Numbered from the stretch's first letter, positions 1-6,515 are shown. The stretch: DNA of 11,688 nucleotides from CAYJAY01 sp964368445 (GCA_964368445.1 CAYJAY010000047.1:1-11688), one strand, 5' to 3'. Numbers and translations: made by a program. The notes: generated from the sequence alone by a model not told the origin.

Positions 1-46
1 ACCCCGGGTATGAACCGAGTGCTCTAGCCAACTGAGCTATTCCGCC
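1..46 (-). tRNA. tRNA-Met(CAU), 5' part only, cut by window edge
   Basis: Read on the minus strand from 46, the sequence starts GGCGGAATAGCTCAG, a typical tRNA 5' end with T8, A14 and the D-arm. A D-loop with GG follows, then an anticodon arm with stem CTCGG / CCGGG around the loop TTCATAC. The loop gives anticodon CAU. The general form matches elongator tRNA-Met of Firmicutes rather than initiator tRNA, because the anticodon stem lacks the three consecutive G-C pairs of initiators. The variable loop, T-arm and 3' end lie beyond position 1. A CAU anticodon can also belong to tRNA-Ile2 (lysidine-modified), which the missing half could settle. Confidence 0.93.
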
Positions 47-94
47 AAATTTCGCTTCAATAAATGCACAAAACTGTTATCTGAAAGCTTTACA

Positions 95-123
95 ATTATA
101 TCAGCAAACTTTATAGTTGTCAA
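95..123 (-). promoter_or_regulatory. Consensus sigma-A promoter of the tRNA
   Basis: On the minus strand there is a perfect -35 box TTGACA (complement of 118-123), a 17-bp spacer and a perfect -10 box TATAAT (complement of 95-100). Transcription would start near 88, giving a leader of about 42 nt before the tRNA 5' end at 46. A perfect match with ideal spacing directly upstream of a stable RNA gene is the expected arrangement. Confidence 0.9.
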
Positions 124-175
124 TACATTTTTCAAAATTATTTTTTTTATTTTTTGTTTTTTATTTTGTAATCGC
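124..175 (-). promoter_or_regulatory. UP-element-like A-tract region
   Basis: Directly upstream of the tRNA -35 box, the minus strand carries repeated A-tracts of five to eight A residues separated by single T or C bases. AT-rich A-tract DNA at this place is typical of UP elements bound by the RNA polymerase alpha subunit at strong stable-RNA promoters. On the plus strand it appears as a T-rich run, but no plus-strand gene precedes it. The rest of the gap up to the rnfA-like stop (176-257) holds only a weak 6-bp hairpin near 208-222 and no clear terminator. Confidence 0.5.
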
Positions 176-257
176 CATAGGTATTTGTCGTCAACAAGGT
201 TTTTGGAAAACCCACAACAGCGTTAATATATTATGCCATTTAAAGCGACAACCCCGT

Positions 258-872
258 TTAAAAGATTGTAAAAATCCTACCCGCCAGCGCATACACCGCC
301 ATTGCAAGCCCCGAAAGATAAAGAAGCATTGCCGGTTTACCTTTGAACGGTGTCGGGATATCACGGTGTTGAACCAACCTTTGCCCCTCCACAACAAGCG
401 CCACGGCAAGCGCAAATCCAACAGCCGACCCAACCGCATACACAACAGTGGTCACAAGAGACATTCTTTCCGAAGCCGGAATGACCAACGAATTTATGAC
501 AGCGATGTTAAACGACGCTATTGGAAGCGATTCAAGCGCTTTTTTAAATAATCCCGAAGGAACAAATTTAAACAGGAACAACAACAAAAGATATATCGGC
601 ATTATCGAAGCCACCGCCAGAAGCGGAGAAAGCAAAATCGAGTTGTCGTTTCCCAACAAAAGAGCACGATTTAAATAGTAGTATATAATCGAGCTGACCG
701 ATGACACTATCGCCAAAAGCAGAGTGAATATGTTTGCGCCGGACGAATCGTCTACTAGCGACATCAATCGACTTACCGAAAGGCCTTGTGAAAAAACGAT
801 GTTTTCGACTGTAATCGCGGTTAGCGCGACAATGACAAGTTCCGACATCGTGGTAAAGAAATCCGACATCAT
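258..872 (-). CDS. rnfA: RnfA-like membrane protein lacking the Fe-S cysteines
   Basis: This 204-residue integral membrane protein is of the RnfA/NqrE family (usual length about 190-200). Its spacing of hydrophobic segments fits six membrane helices. Family marks are TVENIVFSQ near residues 21-29 (compare LVNNFVLSR), SLPIASFN at 115-122 (compare FLPLITTN) and DIPTPFKGKPA at 161-171 (compare DVPKSFRGTPI). In RnfA two cysteines help to hold a [2Fe-2S] cluster shared with RnfE. Here those places are Ser34 and Ile123, and the protein has no cysteine anywhere. It is the last gene of rpe-rnfD-rnfE-rnfA; its start overlaps the rnfE stop as ATGA and has GAGGAG 8 nt upstream. No rnfB follows; the next gene is a tRNA. 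The fold assignment is good, but redox function is doubtful. Confidence 0.82.
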   Translation of the reverse strand: MMSDFFTTMSELVIVALTAITVENIVFSQGLSVSRLMSLVDDSSGANIFTLLLAIVSSVSSIIYYYLNRALLLGNDNSILLSPLLAVASIMPIYLLLLFLFKFVPSGLFKKALESLPIASFNIAVINSLVIPASERMSLVTTVVYAVGSAVGFALAVALVVEGQRLVQHRDIPTPFKGKPAMLLYLSGLAMAVYALAGRIFTIF

Positions 873-1540
873 GTTTCACGCTCCTCTCTGTATGCCGATC
901 TTTTAAGCGCGGAAACAAAAACTTGAAACACGCCCGCAATAAGCGCAAGCGTCATAAATCCGCCCACCGTTGTTTTAAGTATCGGGAACAAAACCGGAAA
1001 ACCCGTAAGGTATATCCCGAAAATTCTTGATTCGCCGAACAGTTCACGAATAACCCCAATCAAACAGACCGCAAACGAAAAACCAAGCGAGATAAAAATT
1101 CCGCTTCTGACACTTTCGTTAAATTTTTCGCGTTTTTCAAGCTGTGCCGCCGAAATTATTATCGAATCGAGCACGATTAGCGGAAGAAACCTCTCAAGGC
1201 GCGCAACGTCATGCGGCAAAATCAACTCGACTGCAAGATACGCCGGAATAAACATCAAACTTGAAGCCAACGCATAAAGCGGAAAACGAAGTTCTTTTGA
1301 CAAAAAACCAACCGTAAAGTTCCCAAAAATCCTGATTACAATAATAATCATAGACATTATAAGGGAGATAGTAAGCGAATTTCTAAGGCTGGTTGCGGCA
1401 ACAATTACAGGGGCAATTCCAAGGCCGGCGACGAGAACGGGATTGTTTGCAAAGATATAGTCTCGCTTAATACGCTCTTTAACCGAAAGGGCATACCGTC
1501 CTTTTAAGTTACCTATGTTTCTTTTGCTTTTAAATTTCAT
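869..1540 (-). CDS. rnfE: RnfE-like membrane protein lacking the Fe-S cysteines
   Basis: This 223-residue polytopic membrane protein is of the RnfE/NqrD family, homologous to its neighbour RnfA. After a basic N-terminal tail of about 25 residues comes NNPVLVAGLGIAPVIV (32-47), matching NNSALVQLLGLCPLLAV of RnfE. RFLPLIVLDSII (117-128) matches the IFIPLIVTNCIV segment. The cysteine of each segment is replaced, by Ala43 and Ser126. The single cysteine, Cys159, sits in another helix and is not one of the known ligands. VIRELFG (163-169) is the family's LREIIG-type motif. The start overlaps the rnfD stop as TAATG, with GGAGGGG upstream inside rnfD, so translation is probably coupled. It would pair with the RnfA-like protein in the membrane, but without a cluster between them. 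Confidence 0.82.
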   Translation of the reverse strand: MKFKSKRNIGNLKGRYALSVKERIKRDYIFANNPVLVAGLGIAPVIVAATSLRNSLTISLIMSMIIIVIRIFGNFTVGFLSKELRFPLYALASSLMFIPAYLAVELILPHDVARLERFLPLIVLDSIIISAAQLEKREKFNESVRSGIFISLGFSFAVCLIGVIRELFGESRIFGIYLTGFPVLFPILKTTVGGFMTLALIAGVFQVFVSALKRSAYREERET

Positions 1541-2505
1541 TAGTTATCCCCTCCATATCTTGATCGAAGGTTTCTTGTCAGAGAATATCTTCTGTCAAGC
1601 CACGAAGACAGCGGTGAAATCGCCATAACCGCAAAACTTGCGCCAAACTCGACCGCCCCGAAATAGGCGAAAACACAGGTCACCACCCCGAAAGACAAGC
1701 CGTATATGAGTTTTGATTTTGTGTTGTTTGGCGAGGCGGAAGGTTCTGTCGCGATAAAGATACATGTAAATATTAACGAATCGGTCAAGACCTCGAACAA
1801 TACCGATTCAAACCTTGAAACTTGTATTCTCGGAAACAAAAAAGACCAAACCACAACAACCGAAAGACAACTGATTGGGATATGCCACGTTATCGTGTTG
1901 CTTGCGATAAGCAAGATAAGCGCCGCAAAAAGTATCAAAAAACAAGCCGAGCCTATAGGTCCGTTATAGTTTCCAATCATGAGGTCGATAAGATCGATTT
2001 GGGGTACACCACCAATTTTAAGGGTGGCGGCAGGGCTGTTAAACAACGGCGTGTCCGCTACAAAACCGAGCGGAATGTCGCTAAACGGTTCGGGATATCT
2101 GAAAATAATGTCGGGCCAACAGATGGCGCTCGCGCCAAAACCGAACGCGGAAGGGTGAAACGGATAGTTTCCCGAACCGCCAAACGCATGTTTTCCTAAG
2201 ATAACGGTAACAAGCGTCCCGAGTATCGCGACATAATACGGCGCCGACGCCGGCAACATGAGCGTAAATATAATCGCAAACGCTATCGACGAAAGGTCGG
2301 TTACATCGTAGACACGTTCACGTCCCCACATCAAAGCATAGTCCGAAACTATCGCCACAAACGATGAGATTATTATCAAAACAAGCGGCCTAGGACCATA
2401 GAAATACACAGAAATAGCAACCAACAAAAGACAGATCAAAATAATGTTTTGAAAATGCCGAAACGTCGGGTGTAGTATTCTTTCTTTTTTTCTAAGCCTT
2501 GCCAT
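1540..2505 (-). CDS. rnfD: RnfD-like membrane protein with altered flavin motif
   Basis: This 321-residue multi-spanning protein is of the RnfD/NqrB family (usual length 300-350). It shows the basic start RILHPTFRHFQN, the HPSAFGFG segment (117-124, compare NPA.FG), MIGNYNGPIGS (176-186, compare LG..GGSIGE) and ATEPSASP near 252-259 (compare ATDPVTSP). RnfD carries FMN covalently on the threonine of an S-G-A-T-P-L type motif. Here the matching stretch is S157-P-A-A-T-L162. A gap-free alignment puts Ala160 at the flavinylated position and moves Thr161 one place along, so flavinylation is uncertain. The start overlaps the rpe end by 14 nt and has GAGGG upstream. In standard rnfCDGEAB operons rnfC precedes and rnfG follows; here rpe precedes and rnfE follows at once. 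Confidence 0.82.
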   Translation of the reverse strand: MARLRKKERILHPTFRHFQNIILICLLLVAISVYFYGPRPLVLIIISSFVAIVSDYALMWGRERVYDVTDLSSIAFAIIFTLMLPASAPYYVAILGTLVTVILGKHAFGGSGNYPFHPSAFGFGASAICWPDIIFRYPEPFSDIPLGFVADTPLFNSPAATLKIGGVPQIDLIDLMIGNYNGPIGSACFLILFAALILLIASNTITWHIPISCLSVVVVWSFLFPRIQVSRFESVLFEVLTDSLIFTCIFIATEPSASPNNTKSKLIYGLSFGVVTCVFAYFGAVEFGASFAVMAISPLSSWLDRRYSLTRNLRSRYGGDN

Positions 2506-3169
2506 TGTTTAAACCCTCGAAAGCCGCCTGTGTAAGGTCGGCAACTGCTTTTTTTCTGTCTGATTTTCCAAAGATCGACGAACCGGCAACAAACACGTTT
2601 GCCCCCGCCGCCGAAACGTCACCAATAGTGTCGCGGTCGATACCGCCATCTACTTGTATATAAAAATCGGTTAGATGTTGTTTTTTTGCTTCGTCGCTTA
2701 TCTCTTTGACCTTTGCACACTGTTGTTTCATAAAACTTTGTCCGCCAAATCCCGGCTCGACCGTCATGACAAGAACCATGTCAATCTGTTTAAGATAACG
2801 AAACACACTTGACGCCGGAGTGTTCGGTTTGACTGAGATGCCAACCTTTTTTCCTGTTTTTTTGATAAGCTCTATAACCGCCAAAACGTCGTCTTCTGTT
2901 TCGACATGAAACGTTATCATGTCAGCGCCCGCCTTTGCGAAAGACTCGACATATTTAAGCGGCGACGATATCATAAGATGAACATCATAAAACGCGGGTA
3001 CAGCTTTTGAGACCGACGCCAAAACAGGAGAACCAAACGAAATGTTGGGGACAAAATGTCCATCCATAACATCAAAGTGAATCCATTGTGCGCCGGCATT
3101 TAAAACGTCTGCAATCTCTGCGCCGAGTTTGGAAAAATCGCTAGCTAATATCGAAGGGGATATAATCAT
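2492..3169 (-). CDS. rpe: Ribulose-phosphate 3-epimerase
   Basis: This 225-residue cytosolic enzyme interconverts D-ribulose 5-phosphate and D-xylulose 5-phosphate in the pentose phosphate pathway. It is full length for the family and shows all the landmarks of the TIM-barrel fold: SPSILASDF (4-12), HFDVMDGHFVPN (31-42) with catalytic Asp33 and metal-site His31, DVHLM with His64, VEPGFGGQ (137-144), and VDGGI with the second catalytic Asp174. AGSSIFG near 195-201 is the phosphate-binding end. GGGAGA about 9 nt upstream of the ATG supports the start. It is the first gene of an operon with three Rnf-like membrane genes, an unusual partnership. In many Firmicutes rpe sits instead with rsgA and the protein kinase/phosphatase genes. 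Confidence 0.97.
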   Translation of the reverse strand: MIISPSILASDFSKLGAEIADVLNAGAQWIHFDVMDGHFVPNISFGSPVLASVSKAVPAFYDVHLMISSPLKYVESFAKAGADMITFHVETEDDVLAVIELIKKTGKKVGISVKPNTPASSVFRYLKQIDMVLVMTVEPGFGGQSFMKQQCAKVKEISDEAKKQHLTDFYIQVDGGIDRDTIGDVSAAGANVFVAGSSIFGKSDRKKAVADLTQAAFEGLNNGKA

Positions 3170-3196
3170 AGTTGTTTTCTCCCTAAAAAATAAAAT

Positions 3197-3273
3197 CTCT
3201 TATACCGACTTTATTTAAAGAGACATTAAAAGCTGTTGCTTATAATACTTTAATAAACAAATCGGTATAAGAG
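3197..3273 (-). repeat. Long imperfect hairpin in the rpe leader
   Basis: A perfect 12-bp inverted repeat (CTCTTATACCGA at 3197-3208 and TCGGTATAAGAG at 3262-3273) encloses two further nested complementary pairs: an interrupted TTTATTAAAG/CTTTAAATAAA pairing, and an 8-of-9 pairing (ATTATAAGC/GCTTTTAAT) around a four-base loop. The whole 77 bases can therefore fold as one long stem. On the minus strand the 3' arm is followed by a T-rich run (about 3183-3196) and then the rpe ribosome binding site. It could be a leader attenuator, a terminator for the upstream operon, or a small palindromic repeat. I see no clear -35/-10 pair around it. Confidence 0.55.
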
Positions 3274-3306
3274 TAATATTAACAGACTGTAGCCAAAACG
3301 TCAACA

Positions 3307-3329
3307 AAACGCCGCCATATCAAGCGTTT
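3307..3329 (-). terminator. Possible weak terminator after the HtrA-like gene
   Basis: AAACGC and GCGTTT form a 6-bp stem with an 11-base loop, followed on the minus strand by TTGTTGACG. It lies about 55-75 bases past the stop of the 3383-4156 gene. The stem is short and the T-run poor, so the call is weak. The hairpin at 3197-3273 is a rival candidate. Confidence 0.22.
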
Positions 3330-3382
3330 AAAATCCATTAAAAACATACGTGGCGCGACGTTATCAAATTTTTGGCACAAAA

Positions 3383-4156
3383 CTAATTTGTTGATTGAAA
3401 ACCAACCGGAATGTCAAGGCTCATCAACACCTCATCTATCGATTTAACCTGTGACATACGGGCATGTTGAGTTCCGTCTGAAAACGCTATAACTTGGCCC
3501 ATCGTGTTTGACAAAACAATGTTTCCAAAATCCCTTGCAATTGGCGCGTCGGTATACAGCATGTTGTTTTCAACATCTGTTTTGGAGATTATACCTTTTG
3601 ATATCAAACAATATTCGCTTCCGTTACAACCAAGGGCATAGACGTCGTCGCCCGGGTAGGTGTTTGTTACGGTGGAAAGGTTGGCCGGGCGAAGATCGGT
3701 GTCGGCAATCTGTATCGATGCATACAAAAGATCTACGTCATACGCTATTACCTCGAACGAAACTTGTTCGCCATTTGACAGGGTTGCTGTTTTTGTTTCG
3801 TGGCCACTAGCCGCAACATACGGAACGACCGCCACCCCCTCCGACGATATTATTAACCCTATATAAAAATTACCGTCGTTTTCAACCACAATGGTGGACG
3901 GGATAACCTCACGATATACGTCTATATAAACGTTTTGCGTTTCACCGGTATTAGGAGACACCGAGTCTGACACTACTATTGGTGAGCCTGTGGAATAGTT
4001 GTCGGTATTGTCCAAAAAAATTCCACCGTTTGCAAATTGAAATATCATGGAGCCCATAACAACAACTGCGCCTAACAGAAAAATCAACAATACGCTTGTG
4101 AATGAAATAATTCTAATCTGTCGCGCTTTTACTTTATCTTTTATCTTGTTCAACAT
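3383..4156 (-). CDS. Membrane-anchored HtrA/trypsin-fold pseudoprotease
   Basis: This 257-residue protein has a basic N-terminus, one membrane helix (about 16-38), a short linker and an extracytoplasmic trypsin-like domain of the HtrA/DegP type (about 75-235). PSTIVV, IISSEG, a DLLYASIQI strand (compare DLAVLKI, Asp142 kept) and KGIISKT mark the fold. YTDAPIARDFGNIVL (201-215) aligns without gaps to the QTDAAINPGNSGGPL active-site loop, which puts Gly211 at the catalytic serine. The NNHVV segment that holds the catalytic histidine is PYVAA here, with Tyr113/Val114 and no histidine. It should therefore lack protease activity. No PDZ domain follows. Cys177 and Cys183 may form a disulphide. The ATG directly follows the kinase stop, with GGGAG 8 nt upstream. 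A binding or sensing role beside the kinase is inferred. An HtrA gene at the end of a two-component operon has precedent in the walRK operon of Bacillus. Confidence 0.72.
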   Translation of the reverse strand: MLNKIKDKVKARQIRIISFTSVLLIFLLGAVVVMGSMIFQFANGGIFLDNTDNYSTGSPIVVSDSVSPNTGETQNVYIDVYREVIPSTIVVENDGNFYIGLIISSEGVAVVPYVAASGHETKTATLSNGEQVSFEVIAYDVDLLYASIQIADTDLRPANLSTVTNTYPGDDVYALGCNGSEYCLISKGIISKTDVENNMLYTDAPIARDFGNIVLSNTMGQVIAFSDGTQHARMSQVKSIDEVLMSLDIPVGFQSTN

Positions 4157-5701
4157 TTAATCGGCTCCCTTTTTTGTATTCCATGTGGTAGCCGCTATCC
4201 AAGAGGAGATTTTAGAATTTTCCGTGTTAACGGCGTTGTTTTCTGTTTGGAGTTGCCTTATCGGGGTCGAGGGGTTGCTGTCTGCGCGGAGCTTAACTGT
4301 AAACTTGGTGTATTCGCCCTCAACAGACGACACCGAAATAGACCCCCCCATTCTTTGCACCAAAGTTTTGGCGATATAAAGACCAAGGCCGGTTCCTTTT
4401 TTGTCAAGCGCGCGGGATTTGTCTGCTTTATAAAACCTTTCAAATATAAACGGTATCTCGCAAGACGGAATACCACTTCCGCTGTTGGTTATCATAACCG
4501 ACGTTGTCTCGGGGTTATTTTGAACAACGTCAATCTCAAGTTTTCCATTTTCAGGGGTAAATTTAATCGCGTTGTCGATTAGATTGTACACTATTTGATG
4601 CAGTTTATCTTTGTCACAAAAAACATAGCTCGGCCTTGCGTCAAGGTCGACAACGTTTATCTTTTTAGCCTCGATTCTAAGTTCAGCCGAAATCATGACA
4701 TTTATTATTACATCCCAAACGTTAACGCTTTCGATGTATATGTCTTGTCTTCCCTCGTCAAGGCGCGAGATATCCAAAAGCGACGACGTCAAACGCGCAA
4801 GACGCTTAACCTCTTGGTTTGCAACCTCGAGGTAATGTTGTTGTTGTTCTTGCGGTATCGTTTTATCTAAAATTCCGTCGATATATCCGCCTATCGTTGT
4901 CATCGGCGTTCTAAGCTCGTGTGAAACATTAGCAATAAAGCTTCGGCGCGCGGTTTCAAGCTCGTTAAGCGAGACCGCCATTGTGTTGAAAACACCGGCA
5001 AGTCGCCCGATTTCGTCCTGTCCCGTTTCGGTTACCCTCACAGAAAAGTCGCCCAAAGAAAAACTTTTTGCCGCAATCGACATCTCTTCAAGCGGTTTTG
5101 TTAACATCTTTGTTGCAAAGTATATTATAACCGACGAAGAAGCAAGCATTATGACCGACGAAACAAAAAACAAAACCAAAAGTTCAAACAAATATTCAAA
5201 CAATGAATTAACCGAGGTTGACGTGAAAATAAAGCCCAAAAATTCAGTTCCGTAATAAATCGGAATACCAAAAGAATATTGGGCGTTTTCCTCGTAAAAT
5301 CCTCCGAGATACCCAACTTCGGAATATCCCGTTTGTTCAAACGTTTCCCCTAATATTTCGGAAGGGATTACATGCGAAACAAGGTCGCAATAGCTGTCGT
5401 CAGAACAAATTTCTATGTTACCGGCAACATCGGAAAAAAGCACGATGTTTCCGGACGTGTCATATATCAGTTTGAAAGCCTCTTGAAGATATGGTCGCGA
5501 GATCATCTGTTGGTTGTTTTGTTCATAGTTCGACGCGACAAGTACAGCGGCTTTTTGGGCAGACGCTTCAAGCGAAAGTTGTTTTGTTTGCCTAAAATCT
5601 TCCGACGCGAAATATAACAAAACCGCTCCGAGAAGGGTTGTGCATATTACAAGCGTTAACGCATATATCGAAAAATATCGCCTGAAAAGACCGTTTTTCA
5701 T
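4157..5701 (-). CDS. Two-component sensor histidine kinase
   Basis: This 514-residue membrane kinase has a first helix at about 10-31 and an extracytoplasmic sensor region (32-168) with no motif I recognise, containing a Cys99/Cys105 pair. A second helix (about 170-196) and HAMP (about 197-250) follow. The HisKA box is FIANVSHELRTP with phospho-acceptor His261. The ATPase domain has the N box NLIDNAIKF (Asn373, Asn377), G1 NSGSGIP, F box FERFYKAD and G2 GTGLGL. It should phosphorylate the response regulator encoded 4 nt upstream. There is no PAS domain between HAMP and HisKA. A polar tail of about 40 residues extends past the ATPase domain. Its stop codon directly precedes the ATG of the pseudoprotease, so the three genes form one operon. 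Confidence 0.95.
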   Translation of the reverse strand: MKNGLFRRYFSIYALTLVICTTLLGAVLLYFASEDFRQTKQLSLEASAQKAAVLVASNYEQNNQQMISRPYLQEAFKLIYDTSGNIVLFSDVAGNIEICSDDSYCDLVSHVIPSEILGETFEQTGYSEVGYLGGFYEENAQYSFGIPIYYGTEFLGFIFTSTSVNSLFEYLFELLVLFFVSSVIMLASSSVIIYFATKMLTKPLEEMSIAAKSFSLGDFSVRVTETGQDEIGRLAGVFNTMAVSLNELETARRSFIANVSHELRTPMTTIGGYIDGILDKTIPQEQQQHYLEVANQEVKRLARLTSSLLDISRLDEGRQDIYIESVNVWDVIINVMISAELRIEAKKINVVDLDARPSYVFCDKDKLHQIVYNLIDNAIKFTPENGKLEIDVVQNNPETTSVMITNSGSGIPSCEIPFIFERFYKADKSRALDKKGTGLGLYIAKTLVQRMGGSISVSSVEGEYTKFTVKLRADSNPSTPIRQLQTENNAVNTENSKISSWIAATTWNTKKGAD

Positions 5702-5705
5702 TTAA

Positions 5706-6389
5706 TTACCTGGTTTCAAATTTGTATCCGACGCCCCAGACGGTTTTAAGGCTCCAATCGTCCGAAACACCTTCAAGTTTTTCACGCAGACGTTTAATAT
5801 GAACATCGACCGTTCTCGAATCCCCAAAATATTCAAAGCCCCAAACTTCGTCCAAAAGTTGATCCCTTGTGAAAACGCGGTTTGGATTTTTTGCGAGATG
5901 GTATAAAAGCTCAAATTCTTTGGGCGGAGTGTCGATTAAAATTCCGTCTACTTTAAGTTCATAACAACCGATATCTACTACCAGTTTGTCGTATTGAATT
6001 ATTCCGCTGTCCTCTTCCGGTTGGGTTCTGCGCAAAACAGCTTTTATGCGCGCCACAACCTCTTTGCTGTCGAATGGTTTAACGATATAGTCGTCCGCCC
6101 CAAGGTCGAGGCCCATAACTTTGTCGAACGTTTCACCCTTCGCGGTTAGCATTATAACCGGCACTTTTGAAAACTCGCGTATCTTTCGACACGCCTCAAA
6201 CCCGTCAACCACAGGCATCATTACATCCATAAGGATAAGCGACGGATTTTCCTTTTTGGTAATCTCGATAGCCTCGGCACCGTTTCCCGCAATTAAAACA
6301 GCATATCCCTCTTTTTCGATGTACAAGCGGAGAAGTTCGCAGATGTTTTGCTCGTCATCAACAACAAGCACTTTAACTGAAGTTTGCAT
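5706..6389 (-). CDS. OmpR/PhoB-family response regulator
   Basis: This 227-residue protein has an N-terminal receiver domain (1-120) with the acidic pair Asp11-Asp12, phospho-acceptor Asp55 in LILMDVMMP, the switch residue in VIMLTAKG and the lysine in DYIVKPF. A C-terminal winged helix (about 130-227) contains TPPKEFELLYHL, RTVDVHIKRLREK and WGVGYKFE, typical of the OmpR/PhoB DNA-binding domain. I chose the ATG at 6389 because AAAGGGGA lies 7 nt upstream. An in-frame ATG 13 codons earlier (6428) has no ribosome binding site and would add a lysine-rich tail not seen in the family. It leads the operon with the kinase and the pseudoprotease. Target genes cannot be read from the sequence, though repeats upstream hint at autoregulation. 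Confidence 0.96.
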   Translation of the reverse strand: MQTSVKVLVVDDEQNICELLRLYIEKEGYAVLIAGNGAEAIEITKKENPSLILMDVMMPVVDGFEACRKIREFSKVPVIMLTAKGETFDKVMGLDLGADDYIVKPFDSKEVVARIKAVLRRTQPEEDSGIIQYDKLVVDIGCYELKVDGILIDTPPKEFELLYHLAKNPNRVFTRDQLLDEVWGFEYFGDSRTVDVHIKRLREKLEGVSDDWSLKTVWGVGYKFETR

Positions 6390-6421
6390 AGTATTCCCCT
6401 TTCCTTTTTTTGAATTAAATT

Positions 6422-6473
6422 TTAACATATTAATTTTAACAAACTATAAACAACCATTCGGGTTTTATAAACA
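6422..6473 (-). promoter_or_regulatory. Candidate operator: TTAACA/TAAACA direct repeats
   Basis: Read on the plus strand, TTAACA occurs at 6422-6427 and 6436-6441, and TAAACA at 6447-6452 and 6468-6473. The last three are about one and two helical turns apart (11 and 21 bases). OmpR-family regulators bind direct repeats with about 11-bp periods, and Bacillus PhoP boxes are TTAACA-like. The place, 33-84 bases upstream of the response regulator start, suits autoregulation. The region is AT-rich, so chance is possible. Confidence 0.3.
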
Positions 6474-6515
6474 AACTTTAAATTATTTCCGTTTTGCTCC
6501 AAATATTTCTAATAT

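Noticed and set aside
137..175. T-rich run as a terminator on the plus strand
   Set aside because: No plus-strand gene precedes it and no GC stem stands before it. Its position upstream of a perfect -35 box on the other strand fits an UP element better.
117..551. Open frame of 144 codons on the plus strand
   Set aside because: It runs antisense through the rnfA-like gene, has very basic, low-complexity content and no ribosome binding site; it is a shadow of the minus-strand gene and the T-rich upstream run.
568..948. Minus-strand open frame of 126 codons overlapping rnfA and rnfE
   Set aside because: Different frame from two well-supported membrane genes that cover the same bases; its product matches no family I know.
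1822..2199. Plus-strand open frame of 125 codons in the rnfD region
   Set aside because: Antisense shadow of rnfD, with arginine/lysine-rich sequence and no family resemblance.
6390..6428. Upstream start for the response regulator at 6428
   Set aside because: No ribosome binding site before it, while AAAGGGGA stands at the right distance before the ATG at 6389, and the family begins at this point.
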